Source: DYEP01 sp040755615 (GTDB taxonomy: Bacteria; Bacillota; Sulfobacillia; DUSP01; DYEP01). Taken from it: a stretch of 41,878 nucleotides of DNA. The position numbers and the translations under genes are program-made. The notes beneath the pieces are model-generated. The model was not told the DNA's origin, did no database searches, and saw only the letters and a list, made by a program, of their open reading frames with translations. Within the stretch, counting starts at the first letter, position 1. Each line of letters starts with the position of its first letter. Below, piece after piece: positions 8,880-16,829 of the stretch. Where the stretch lies: positions 1-41,878 of the forward strand of contig JBFMAL010000026.1 of assembly GCA_040755615.1 (NCBI GenBank), written 5' to 3'.

Positions 8880-9839
8880 ATGTTTAAGCGTCCCAAGGTG
8901 ACAGTTGTCGGTGCGGGCGCGACAGGATCGGCTACGGCGCACCGGATAGCCACGATGGGGCTGGGAGATATCGTGCTGTTAGATGTTGTTCCCGGAATTC
9001 CTCAGGGCAGAGCACTTGATTTGCAGCAGGCGGCCCCGCTTGAAGGGTTTGATGCCCGGATCATAGGTACAAACGATTACTCGGATACTGCCGATTCGGA
9101 CGTGGTGGTAATAACGGCCGGCTCTCCCAGAAAGCCAGGGATGACCAGGGAGGACCTGCTCCGGGTGAACTATACGATTGTAAAAAGCGTGACGGAAAAC
9201 ATTGCCAGATACTCGCCGGATTGTTTCATCATCGTACTTACCAACCCGCTTGATGTCATGACTTATGTCGCCTACAGAGAATCCGGATTTGACGCCTCGA
9301 AGGTGATGGGGCAGTCGGGAATACTGGATTCTACCAGGTTCAGAACGTTTCTTGCCCTGGAACTGGGGGTGGCGCTCGAGGACACCAGCGCGATCGTGCT
9401 GGGCGGACACGGAGATGCCATGCTTCCGCTACCGAGGTATGCCTCGGTCGGGGGTGTACCCGTAGAACAACTCTTAAGCAGCGACGCCATCCGGAAGATC
9501 GTGGATCGCACGAGAAACGGTGGTGGGGAGATCGTGAACCTGCTCAAGACCGGCAGCGCGTCCTATGCCCCCGGAGCTGCGGTTGCCGAAATGGTGGAGG
9601 CGATCGTCAGGAATAAAAAGCGGGTGCTTCCGGTCGCAGCCTACCTAAACGGCGAGTATGGTCATACGGACGTATTTGCAGGTGTCCCTGTTGTTCTCGG
9701 AGGCAGCGGCGTGGAAAAAGTGATCGAGCTGGAACTTACCGCCTCGGAGAAGGAAGAGTTTGGCAGGTCAGTTCAGGTGATTAAGACGAACATTTATATG
9801 TTGTATGGGGGAAATGACGCAGGGGAGAAGGTCTCATAG
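8880..9839 (+). CDS. mdh: Malate dehydrogenase (LDH/MDH family)
   Basis: A 319-residue NAD-dependent 2-hydroxyacid dehydrogenase. GAGATG (residues 11-16) is the dinucleotide loop, and an acidic residue at the end of the second strand (LLDVV, Asp35) indicates NAD. Malate rather than lactate specificity is indicated by the Arg of the mobile loop (SPRKPGMTR, Arg84 and Arg90), with GQSGILDSTRFR (Arg153) and the catalytic His177 in GGHGDAMLPLPRYASVGG. It converts malate to oxaloacetate. The start follows GGAGGTGTGAGGTGGG. The 264 bases before it hold no convincing gene; an open frame there (8634-8873) has no ribosome site or recognisable content. Confidence 0.93.
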   Translation: MFKRPKVTVVGAGATGSATAHRIATMGLGDIVLLDVVPGIPQGRALDLQQAAPLEGFDARIIGTNDYSDTADSDVVVITAGSPRKPGMTREDLLRVNYTIVKSVTENIARYSPDCFIIVLTNPLDVMTYVAYRESGFDASKVMGQSGILDSTRFRTFLALELGVALEDTSAIVLGGHGDAMLPLPRYASVGGVPVEQLLSSDAIRKIVDRTRNGGGEIVNLLKTGSASYAPGAAVAEMVEAIVRNKKRVLPVAAYLNGEYGHTDVFAGVPVVLGGSGVEKVIELELTASEKEEFGRSVQVIKTNIYMLYGGNDAGEKVS

Positions 9840-9862
9840 AGATTTCGGTAATACAGGAAAAA

Positions 9863-9891
9863 CCCCTGTGTTGCTCTATGCGGCACAGGGG
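9863..9891 (-). terminator. Rho-independent terminator of the DUF1540 gene
   Basis: CCCCTGTG (9863-9870) and CACAGGGG (9884-9891) form an 8-bp stem. On the minus strand the stem is followed at once by TTTTT, so it terminates the short minus-strand gene ending at 9904. On the plus strand it may also stop read-through from mdh, but there the T tract is poor. Confidence 0.75.
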
Positions 9892-9903
9892 CTCTTAGTA
9901 TGG

Positions 9904-10101
9904 CTAGCTCTCGTTTCTTGGTCTGAAGGTCTCGCAAATTGTCTCGGCGCTGGTCCTTGCTTTGCCGGGTTGCCCTATCTCGCCTGCATCGGCGTAAGGG
10001 GACTCCCCCAGGTTGTTCTTCACAAGGATCTCGGATGCTTCGCACTTGTTTCCGCGTCCCCAATAGTAACAGCTCGATACCGTGCACGATACGTCCGTCA
10101 T
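9904..10101 (-). CDS. Small DUF1540 cysteine-rich protein
   Basis: A 65-residue protein recognised as DUF1540 from its N-terminal pattern CTVSSCYYWGRGNKCEASEI: Cys6, Cys11 and Cys20, aromatic pair, Gly-Asn, then Ala-x-x-Ile. The ATG at 10101 has a strong site (GGAGGTG) about 7 bases upstream, and a terminator with a T tract lies just past the stop, so this is a complete independent transcription unit. Longer in-frame extensions upstream lack ribosome sites and overlap the degV start region. The three Cys plus a fourth (Cys56) suggest metal binding, though the family's function is not established. Confidence 0.82.
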   Translation of the reverse strand: MTDVSCTVSSCYYWGRGNKCEASEILVKNNLGESPYADAGEIGQPGKARTSAETICETFRPRNES

Positions 10102-10227
10102 AGTCGAACACCTCCAAATATATTGTTCGGTAACGACCTTTTTGTTATTCTCGCCTGTCTTGCTCGAGAGGAAAAACACCCCGGACCACGAATGTTGGTT
10201 GCATGACCAGATTGGGGGAATAGGTGA

Positions 10228-11085
10228 ATGAACAAAATCGGCATTGTCACGGACTCCTCTTGTAGCCTGCCTCCGGCAATTGTGGAGAAATGCGAGATTA
10301 CCGTCGTGCCTGTAAGCATCCAGATTGGTGACCAGAGCTTTTCTGATGGAGTAGACCTCTCGCTCGATGAGTTTTACGCCCGCATCGAAAGCGGAAGTGT
10401 GGCCACCACTTCCCAACCTTCCCCCGGCGAGTTTCTCAAGGTGTACAGGGCGCTGTCAGAGCGGGTGAAGACCATTATATCCATCCACGTGACAGGAAAG
10501 GCAAGCGGCACGGTCCAGGCGGCCCACCTCGCAAGGCAGGCCATCCCGTCCGTGGATGTCGAGGTCGTGGACTCCGGGTTCACTACCATGGCTCTGGGCT
10601 TTATGGCCATGGAATCCGCCCGGGCGGCGCTGCTGGGCCGGACCAAGGAGGAGATCCTCCGCCTCATTGAAGATCTCAAATCCCGAATACATGTGTTTGC
10701 GGCTCTACCCACCCTGAGGTACCTGCGCCGGAGCGGCAGGGTAGGGGCGGGGCAAGCGCTCATCGCTTCCGTGCTCTCAGTCAAGCCCATCCTTAGCATG
10801 GCAAACGGGGTCTTGGAGGTGGTAGACCGGGTGCGCACCTATCCCAGGGCTCTGGCGAGGATGATCGAGCTGGCAGAGAGGGCGGTGGGAGACCACCCGG
10901 TGAGACTCTCCGTACTTTATACCAAGACCCCTGACCAGGCTCTCGGTTTCGCAGGTGAACTGGAACGGCGGTTGCGGTGCGTGGATGAGACCATAGTCAC
11001 TGAGATGGGCGCGGCTCTTGCAGTACACGGCGGACCGGGCATGATCGGACTTGCAGCGATGAAGGTACAGCGCGACATGCCTTGA
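10228..11085 (+). CDS. DegV-family fatty-acid-binding protein
   Basis: A 285-residue DegV protein. The N-terminal IGIVTDSSCSLP motif, the FYARIESGSVATTSQPSPGEF block, the IHVTGKASGTVQAA segment and LRYLRRSGRVG with the two-domain layout are family hallmarks. Members bind a fatty acid and some serve as FakB, handing it to the FakA kinase; no fakA is nearby, so that role is not established here. ATG 10228 follows GGGGGAATAGGTGA. fur begins 47 bases after the stop and may be on the same transcript. Confidence 0.9.
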   Translation: MNKIGIVTDSSCSLPPAIVEKCEITVVPVSIQIGDQSFSDGVDLSLDEFYARIESGSVATTSQPSPGEFLKVYRALSERVKTIISIHVTGKASGTVQAAHLARQAIPSVDVEVVDSGFTTMALGFMAMESARAALLGRTKEEILRLIEDLKSRIHVFAALPTLRYLRRSGRVGAGQALIASVLSVKPILSMANGVLEVVDRVRTYPRALARMIELAERAVGDHPVRLSVLYTKTPDQALGFAGELERRLRCVDETIVTEMGAALAVHGGPGMIGLAAMKVQRDMP

Positions 11086-11132
11086 CCACATTTATCTGGG
11101 GCTGTATGATAGGAGCGGGAGGAGGCACACAT

Positions 11133-11576
11133 GTGGATTCCGATTACGGAAAGCTCCGCGATAAACTGGATACGGGCAAATACAAGGTGACGAGACAGCG
11201 CGAGGCAATTCTTCAGGTGCTGTGTCACCACAAAGACGAGCACATGAGCGCTGAGGAGATTTATGACCGTGTCCGTGAGCTCTACCCGGATATCGGACTT
11301 GCGACGATATACAGAACCCTTGACATCCTGACCGATCTCAACATGGTGCACAGGCTGGACTTCGGCGACGGGAGAGCCCGTTACGAACTGGTACAGGATA
11401 AGCCTCACCACCATCACCACCTCATTTGCCTCCGCTGCGGTTCCATTAGTGAGGTGAAAGACGATCTCTTGTACCAACTGGAAGAAACGGTTGACAGAGA
11501 ACACGGGTTTTTGATAGTTGACCACCGGCTTCAATTCCTGGGATACTGCGCGAATTGCAGGGATTTTAACAGTTAA
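11133..11576 (+). CDS. fur: Fur-family ferric uptake regulator
   Basis: A 147-residue Fur-family repressor. The winged-helix part contains KVTRQREAILQVL and the recognition helix region IGLATIYRTLDIL. The hinge and metal region has HHHHHLICLRCG, and two CxxC pairs (CLRCG, CANC) make the structural zinc site. The GTG at 11133 (MDSDYGKL) is preferred, with GGAGG about 9 bases upstream; an ATG 51 bases earlier has no site. Fur rather than PerR or Zur is suggested by the Fur-like box in front of the feoB gene immediately downstream. It probably uses ferrous iron as corepressor and controls feoB-feoA. Confidence 0.88.
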   Translation: MDSDYGKLRDKLDTGKYKVTRQREAILQVLCHHKDEHMSAEEIYDRVRELYPDIGLATIYRTLDILTDLNMVHRLDFGDGRARYELVQDKPHHHHHLICLRCGSISEVKDDLLYQLEETVDREHGFLIVDHRLQFLGYCANCRDFNS

Positions 11577-11583
11577 CCGGGCG

Positions 11584-11600
11584 CCCCGGCTCCGCCGGGG
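11584..11600 (+). terminator. GC-rich hairpin after fur
   Basis: CCCCGGC and GCCGGGG form a perfect 7-bp stem around a TCC loop, eight bases past the fur stop. The T tract is short (TTAATC), so it may be a weak terminator separating fur from feoB. Confidence 0.5.
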
Positions 11601-11618
11601 TTAATCCTGAATATCTAT

Positions 11619-11633
11619 TGAGAAAGATTATCA
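11619..11633 (+). promoter_or_regulatory. Candidate Fur box upstream of feoB
   Basis: TGAGAAAGATTATCA matches the 7-1-7 Fur consensus (TGATAAT-N-ATTATCA) at 12 of 14 informative positions. It lies 20 bases before the feoB start and directly after fur, which fits iron-dependent repression of feoB-feoA. Confidence 0.65.
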
Positions 11634-11652
11634 GTGCCGAGGAGAATGAGTC

Positions 11653-13596
11653 ATGCAGGTTCCTGCCAGGATAGCCCTAGTGGGCCAGCCCAATGTGGGA
11701 AAATCGGTTGTGATGAATAACCTGACAGGGGTCGGTGCGGTGGTATCGAACTATGCGGGTACCACCGTGGAAGTCACACGGGGGTACACCAGCATCGCGG
11801 GGAAGATGGTGGAGGTCATCGATACCCCGGGGACCTACACCCTGCACTCAGATACCGAAGAGCAGCGGGTAACCCAGAGGATACTACTGGAAGAGGATAT
11901 CGACCTCATCATCAATGTGATAGACAGCGTGAACTTGGCCAGGAGCCTTTACCTTACGTTCCAACTGCTGGACTTTGGGATCCCCATGATAGTGGCAGCG
12001 AATCAAGCCGACAGGGCTGCAAAACTCGGCATCATCGTAGACGCTTCCCAATTGCAGGAGGAACTCGGTGTGCCTGTCGTTCCCATGGTCGCCACGGCCA
12101 ATGAAGGCACTGAAGAGCTGCGCAAGTTGATCCGGTACGGAGGCGCAGTGGGGCGACCCATCAGGTTCTCGGAGATGCTGGAGTCTACCATCCGTCGGCT
12201 CGAAGGCTATATCGAACAGACAACCTACTCGGGCGGGCATTCGTCGCGCACCCTCGCTATCCACCTTCTCGAGCATGATACGGTTGACGAGGGTATTCTG
12301 CGCAGCCACCCTGACCTGGTAAAGCTCATAGAGCGGCTGCAAACCGAGATGGGAGCGGATGACCCGTTTTGCCCTAATTGTTTTCGCGGGTGTGCTTTTT
12401 GTCCCGCGAAGGGCACCGATCACCCGGTGTTTCTTACGTGTATTGAAAGGACCCGGAAAGCCAGGGAAGTTGCATCCAGGGTAACCAGGAATACTCACAG
12501 GGATCGCGTGGATTTCATGGAAAGACTTGAAGAGGTGCTTGATCACCCCGTTATGGGGCTTTTGGCGATGGCGTTTTTGGCCTGGGCCTCATTTCGCCTG
12601 ATCACCCTGTTTTTGGGATACGCGGAAGATTTGGTTGAATGGGCGATGGCGCCGGTTGCGTCCGGCCTGGTGCGGATTATCCAAGCGCTGTTGCCAGAAG
12701 GCTCTTTGCGATCTATGCTGATGGAGTCGGTACCTGAGGGACTGGTTATTCCGTTCAGTGTGGTATTTCCCGCCATGCTGGCGGTGTACATGTTTATCGC
12801 GCTGCTTGAGGACACAGGACTTCTTGCGCGCTTTGCAGTAGCGCTTGACCGGCTCGCGGCGCTGTTTGGGCTGCCCGGTCAGTCGGTCATACCTGTCCTT
12901 CTCGGGTTCGGGTGCCGCGCGCCTGCGGTAATGGCCACCCGCATCCTGCCGGATCGCCGCAGCCGGTTCATAGCGACCGCGCTCATCGGGGTTGCAGTAC
13001 CGTGTGCGGCCACTCTCGGGATACTCGCAGGGGTCGTGGTTCAGTTCCAGGCCAACGCGTTTGCCATAGGGGCCACGATCGTCGTTGCTTTTGTACTCAT
13101 CGGGCTCGCGCTCAGCCTACTTACTGCGGGCGAAGACACTCCGCTGGTGCTCGAGGTCCCGCCGCTTCGCATACCTGTCGTGAACAATGTGGTGGCGAAG
13201 ACGACGTCCCGCATGAAGAGCTTCTTTTTGCACGTACTACCGCTCTTGGTCGTCATGAACGTGGTGCTCAGAGCCCTGCTTTACACAAACGTGCTGACGC
13301 GGCTTGGTGCTCTGGATCCGGTGACGGTCAGGCTCTTCGGTGTATCGGGGCCTGCCTTTGCGGGGGTACTCATTACTGTGTTCCAGCGGTACCTCGCTCC
13401 TATGGTTCTGCTCAACCTGCCGCTCACCGCGAGGGAGGCAACTATCGCTTCCAGCATGGTGGCGCTATCCTTCCCGTGCCTGCCTGTAACCATCTTAAGT
13501 ATCCGGGAGCTTGGCCTTTCTGATACCGCGAAAGTGTTCGGCATCGCGCTGCTCGCACCGGTGATCGCTGCTTTAGTACTAAATTTGATTCTTTGA
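11653..13596 (+). CDS. feoB: Ferrous iron transporter FeoB, atypical Cys-rich form
   Basis: A 647-residue G-protein-coupled Fe(II) permease. The N-terminal GTPase domain shows GQPNVGKS (11-18), DTPG (57-60) and NQAD (117-120, in place of NKxD). After the helical region comes a four-cysteine cluster CPNCFRGCAFC (Cys240, 243, 247, 250) and Cys263, not a feature of textbook FeoB. The membrane part has about eight to ten hydrophobic segments and a gate motif GFGCRAPAVMATR (Cys421), where most FeoB have GCNVPAIMATR. ATG 11653 follows GAGGAG. feoA starts 16 bases downstream, the reverse of the common feoA-feoB order. Iron transport is inferred from the family and the Fur box; the Cys cluster may bind Fe, Zn or an Fe-S cluster. 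Confidence 0.85.
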   Translation: MQVPARIALVGQPNVGKSVVMNNLTGVGAVVSNYAGTTVEVTRGYTSIAGKMVEVIDTPGTYTLHSDTEEQRVTQRILLEEDIDLIINVIDSVNLARSLYLTFQLLDFGIPMIVAANQADRAAKLGIIVDASQLQEELGVPVVPMVATANEGTEELRKLIRYGGAVGRPIRFSEMLESTIRRLEGYIEQTTYSGGHSSRTLAIHLLEHDTVDEGILRSHPDLVKLIERLQTEMGADDPFCPNCFRGCAFCPAKGTDHPVFLTCIERTRKAREVASRVTRNTHRDRVDFMERLEEVLDHPVMGLLAMAFLAWASFRLITLFLGYAEDLVEWAMAPVASGLVRIIQALLPEGSLRSMLMESVPEGLVIPFSVVFPAMLAVYMFIALLEDTGLLARFAVALDRLAALFGLPGQSVIPVLLGFGCRAPAVMATRILPDRRSRFIATALIGVAVPCAATLGILAGVVVQFQANAFAIGATIVVAFVLIGLALSLLTAGEDTPLVLEVPPLRIPVVNNVVAKTTSRMKSFFLHVLPLLVVMNVVLRALLYTNVLTRLGALDPVTVRLFGVSGPAFAGVLITVFQRYLAPMVLLNLPLTAREATIASSMVALSFPCLPVTILSIRELGLSDTAKVFGIALLAPVIAALVLNLIL

Positions 13597-13612
13597 GCCG
13601 GAGGTAAGCCAA

Positions 13613-13849
13613 TTGAAACTGAGTGAGGCACGGACGGGGCAGAGACTCTGCGTCGTGGGCTTTGGGCAGTTGGGGCGCGCACAACTTAAGCTTATGGATC
13701 TCGGGATCGTACCCGGGGTGGAGATAAAGCTGTTATCCAGATTCCTGCTGGGTGGCCCGCTGCTTCTGCAGATAGGCCGGACCCATGTGGCGATTGGAAG
13801 GCGGATCGCCGAAGGCATACTTGTGGAGGAAGTGCCCGAGAAAGACTGA
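13613..13849 (+). CDS. feoA: FeoA SH3-like iron transport accessory protein
   Basis: A 78-residue FeoA-domain protein with the family's beta-barrel pattern: VVGFGQLGRAQLKLMDLGIVPGVEIKLLSRF followed by GPLLLQIGRTHVAIGRRIAEGILVEE. It is thought to bind the FeoB G domain or membrane part. The start is a TTG at 13613, with GGAGG 10 bases upstream, directly after feoB. The DMT gene follows 23 to 32 bases later, so the transcript may continue. Confidence 0.87.
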   Translation: MKLSEARTGQRLCVVGFGQLGRAQLKLMDLGIVPGVEIKLLSRFLLGGPLLLQIGRTHVAIGRRIAEGILVEEVPEKD

Positions 13850-13881
13850 ATCGGGACCCTTCCGTCGGAGGAGTGAGCCGT

Positions 13882-14778
13882 TTGAGGACAATGACGTTAG
13901 TGAAATTGACCCTGGTTGCCGCTGCATGGGGCGCATCTTTTGTGGCAGGCAAACACGCCGTGGAGCAGCTGCCCCCGATGACAGTGGCCTTTTTCCGGTT
14001 TCTACTTTCCAGCACTTACTTTCTTCCTTTCTTGCTCAAGGCGCCGCGCCCATCGCGTAAAGACTGGCTGCCAATCGCCTTCCTCGGCCTGACCGGCATC
14101 TTCCTTTACAATGTGTTTTTCCTATTCGGAGTCGCGCTAAACCCTGCGGGTGAGACCGCTCTGGTCATCGCGTCAAATCCGCTGGCCATCACCACATTAT
14201 CCGTTATATTCCTCAAAGAACGTGTTTCGGCAGCACAGGTAACGGGGGTGTTCATAGGTTTTCTCGGTGTGATAGTGGTACTGACAAACGGCACGTTCAA
14301 CCTTCACATCGCTCCGTCGCAGCTCATCCTGCTGGGCGGGGTGGTGTCATTCGCAGCCTACTCGGTTGCCGGCAAACCCGTGGTAAGACGGCTCGGAGCG
14401 ACCTATTCTGCAGCCTATTCGTGTGTGGCCGGTACCCTCATGCTCGCGCCCTTTGGGATTTACGCTGCAGCGGGCGCGAGTCTTTCGAAAGTGACGTGGC
14501 TTGGATGGTTTTCCATAGCGTATCTCGGGATATTATGTTCAGCTATTGCCTACGTCTGGTGGTACGGCGGGATCGCGGAGGTAGGCGCAGCCAGGACAGG
14601 CGTGTTTGTCAACCTGGTACCGGTATTTGCGTCGCTGTTTTCATGGGTGCTGCTTGGCGAGAGGATGAAACAAGCACACGTGCTGGGAGCGGTCATGGTT
14701 ATCCTTGGCGTAACGCTGGCGCTTGGCAGGCGCAGTGAGCGAGCGGGGGCGAAAGCGGCGTGCAGCCTGAGATCGTGA
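13882..14778 (+). CDS. DMT-superfamily (EamA) transporter
   Basis: A roughly 298-residue protein with about ten hydrophobic segments and two EamA repeats (WGASFVAGKHAVEQLPPMTVAFFRFLLS in the first, the second from about residue 150). The TTG at 13882 is preferred because GGAGGAG lies about 8 bases upstream; the in-frame GTG at 13873 overlaps that site. The substrate is unknown. The final 19 bases overlap the glycosylase gene, implying co-translation. It is not closely similar by eye to the other DMT protein on the minus strand, beyond the family. Confidence 0.85.
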   Translation: MRTMTLVKLTLVAAAWGASFVAGKHAVEQLPPMTVAFFRFLLSSTYFLPFLLKAPRPSRKDWLPIAFLGLTGIFLYNVFFLFGVALNPAGETALVIASNPLAITTLSVIFLKERVSAAQVTGVFIGFLGVIVVLTNGTFNLHIAPSQLILLGGVVSFAAYSVAGKPVVRRLGATYSAAYSCVAGTLMLAPFGIYAAAGASLSKVTWLGWFSIAYLGILCSAIAYVWWYGGIAEVGAARTGVFVNLVPVFASLFSWVLLGERMKQAHVLGAVMVILGVTLALGRRSERAGAKAACSLRS

Positions 14779-15635
14779 AATTCAGCGGACCGCTAGATCT
14801 TGACAGGACATTCAGCTCCGGCCAGTGCTTCCGCTGGGTGAAAAAGGGTGACGCCTATGAAGGAGTGGTCGAGCATCGCGCGTTTTCCCTTTTGCTGAAA
14901 GAGGGCAGACTGTTTGTCACATCGGACACTCCCGGTGCAGGGGAATTCATAAGGTCATATCTTGACCTTGACACGGACTATGATCGGATCGAGCATGAAC
15001 TGTCGGCTGCGGGTGGGATTTTGAAGGACGCGTGCCAGTACGGGAGCGGTCTTAGGCTCCTACGCCAGCACCCGTGGGAAACCCTGATCTCGTTCATCAT
15101 TTCCGCCAACAACAACATCAGGCGGATCACCGGGGTCATCGACCGGATGTGCCGCTGGTTGGGAACCCCCACCATGTGGCCAGACATGTACGGTTTCCCG
15201 GTGCCGGAGCGCCTTAGCGCATGCAGCGAAGCGGAACTGCGCGCTCTCGGTCTCGGTTACCGGGCGCCTTACGTAAGGGAGGCTGCATTAATGGTGGCGT
15301 CTGGTGCGATAGACCTCGAGCACCTTCACACGCTGCCGGAGGAGGAAATGAGGAAGCAGCTCTTGAAGGTGCCTGGAGTAGGCCGAAAGGTGGCCGACTG
15401 CGTTATGCTGTTTGCGTACAGACAGACCTCAGTCTGTCCTGTGGACGTATGGATGAAAAGAGCGCTCCTGGCGTTTTACGTGGAAGCACCTTGTGCAAAG
15501 GTTGAAGACATGCGTCGACTGTTCTTGAGACGCCACGGTTGCCTGTCGGGGTTTGCCCAGAATTACCTCTTTTATTACCTCAGGAACTGCCCGTCGTTGG
15601 TAGGGCCCGACAGCCCGGCGCCGCACAAGCCCTAA
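14760..15635 (+). CDS. 8-oxoguanine DNA glycosylase, OGG1 type
   Basis: A 291-residue helix-hairpin-helix glycosylase/lyase of the OGG1 family, which removes 8-oxoguanine in base excision repair. The N-terminal OGG_N domain has FSSGQCFRW. The HhH-GPD domain has HPWETLISFIISANNNIRRI, the hairpin KVPGVGRKVADCVMLF with the catalytic Lys210, and the essential Asp229 in CPVDVWMKR. Length is near the family norm. The start is a GTG at 14760 inside the 3' end of the DMT gene. Its stop overlaps that of the convergent arsR gene by four bases. Confidence 0.92.
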   Translation: MQPEIVKFSGPLDLDRTFSSGQCFRWVKKGDAYEGVVEHRAFSLLLKEGRLFVTSDTPGAGEFIRSYLDLDTDYDRIEHELSAAGGILKDACQYGSGLRLLRQHPWETLISFIISANNNIRRITGVIDRMCRWLGTPTMWPDMYGFPVPERLSACSEAELRALGLGYRAPYVREAALMVASGAIDLEHLHTLPEEEMRKQLLKVPGVGRKVADCVMLFAYRQTSVCPVDVWMKRALLAFYVEAPCAKVEDMRRLFLRRHGCLSGFAQNYLFYYLRNCPSLVGPDSPAPHKP

Positions 15636-15976
15636 CAGATAGCCTCCTTGCTCTGTTCCTGAGCGGAACAGCTGCAGCTCTGGCAGTGTGATTCATCCCC
15701 CAGGTTACAATGCCCCAGCACGAGGTTTCTTAAGAACGTGCTGGATATGCGGTAGTAAGACCGGGAGCCTGCTTTACGGCGGGCGAGAAGGCCTGCGTCC
15801 GACAGGATCTTCAGATGATAGCTTAGCGCGGGCTGAGCTATGCCCAGGTTATCAACGAGGTCGTTCACGCACATCTCACCCGAACCTGCCAGAAGCGTTG
15901 CGATCTGTACCCTCTTTTGATCTGACAGCGCGCGAAACATCTGTACAATCTGATACAGTTTGGTAGCGGCGTTCAT
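15632..15976 (-). CDS. ArsR-family metal-responsive repressor
   Basis: A 114-residue winged-helix regulator. The DNA-binding part is VNDLVDNLGIAQPALSYHLKILSDAGLLARRKAGSRSYYRI, described here by its helix pattern: recognition helix QPALSYHLKIL. Cys in the EMCVNDL segment at the start of that region is where ArsR/SmtB proteins bind soft metals. The Cys-rich C-terminus (CQSCSCS) and CNLGDESHC could complete a thiolate site. The start at 15976 follows TTGGAGG. A palindromic AAATATTT lies about 30 bases upstream and may be part of the operator. No efflux or detoxification gene is adjacent, so the target may be distant. Confidence 0.85.
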   Translation of the reverse strand: MNAATKLYQIVQMFRALSDQKRVQIATLLAGSGEMCVNDLVDNLGIAQPALSYHLKILSDAGLLARRKAGSRSYYRISSTFLRNLVLGHCNLGDESHCQSCSCSAQEQSKEAIC

Positions 15977-16133
15977 GGTTATCCTCCAAACATCGATGCT
16001 AAATCAAATATTTCGTAAACAATATGGTCATGTCCTGCAGTGTTATGTATGATTTATCAAGATAGTACGTTTTCATGGGCAAGGCCGGTAAGACTAGAAA
16101 GCAAAGGAGGCGCGCGGTTTTTCCGCTTCTTTC

Positions 16134-16829
16134 ATGAACTCAAGAAAAGTACTGGTTGTGGACGATGATGCACATATCCGTGAGCTTATAAGGCTCTGTC
16201 TTGGCCGGGAGGGGTTTGAGGTCCTATCAGCGCCGGATGGGGACACCGGCCTTCAGGAGTTCTACAGGCAGAACGTAGACCTGGTGATCCTAGATGTGAT
16301 GCTGCCCAGGATAGACGGCTGGGAGGTACTCCGGAAGATCAGGGCGAAGAAGCAAACCCCTGTCATCATGCTGACTGCAAAAGATGAAGAGATGGATAAG
16401 GTCTTAGGGCTCGAACTGGGCGCTGATGATTACGTGACGAAGCCCTTTGGACCCAGGGAACTGGTGGCGAGGGTGAAAGCCGTACTCAGGCGGTCTGCAG
16501 GCTCTGAAAAAGAACAGGTAATGGATTTCTCCGGCCTCATCATCGATGTGCCGCGGCACCAGGTCAGATTCTGCGACCGTGAGGTGACGCTTGCTCCCAA
16601 GGAGTTCGATCTCCTGGTTTACCTGGCCCAGAGGGAGGGTCGGGTGGTCACGAGAGAGCAGATCCTGGAACAGGTATGGGGTTATGAGTACGTGGGCGAC
16701 GCGAGAACCGTGGATGAGCACGTGAAGCGCATCAGGCAGAAGATAGAGAAGGTGACCTACCCTATGAGGTTCATCCGGACTGTATGGGGCGTAGGTTACA
16801 AATTCGAAGTATGGGATGATACCCAATGA
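16134..16829 (+). CDS. PhoB/ResD-like response regulator
   Basis: A 231-residue OmpR-family regulator: receiver domain (VVDDD at the start, phospho-acceptor Asp in VILDVMLPRIDG, IMLTAKD, VTKPFGPREL) and winged helix (LAPKEFDLLVYLAQREGRVV, EHVKRIRQKIE, TVWGVGYKFE). ATG 16134 is required because the receiver core starts immediately. Oddly, the best ribosome site (AAAGGAGG, 16102-16109) is 24 bases away, with a small GCGG-TTTTT-CCGC hairpin in between. The kinase gene overlaps its stop by four bases. Confidence 0.92.
   Translation: MNSRKVLVVDDDAHIRELIRLCLGREGFEVLSAPDGDTGLQEFYRQNVDLVILDVMLPRIDGWEVLRKIRAKKQTPVIMLTAKDEEMDKVLGLELGADDYVTKPFGPRELVARVKAVLRRSAGSEKEQVMDFSGLIIDVPRHQVRFCDREVTLAPKEFDLLVYLAQREGRVVTREQILEQVWGYEYVGDARTVDEHVKRIRQKIEKVTYPMRFIRTVWGVGYKFEVWDDTQ

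Noticed and set aside
9805..10206. 133-codon plus-strand open frame
   Set aside because: It overlaps the mdh end, a terminator and the DUF1540 gene on the other strand, which has far better support.
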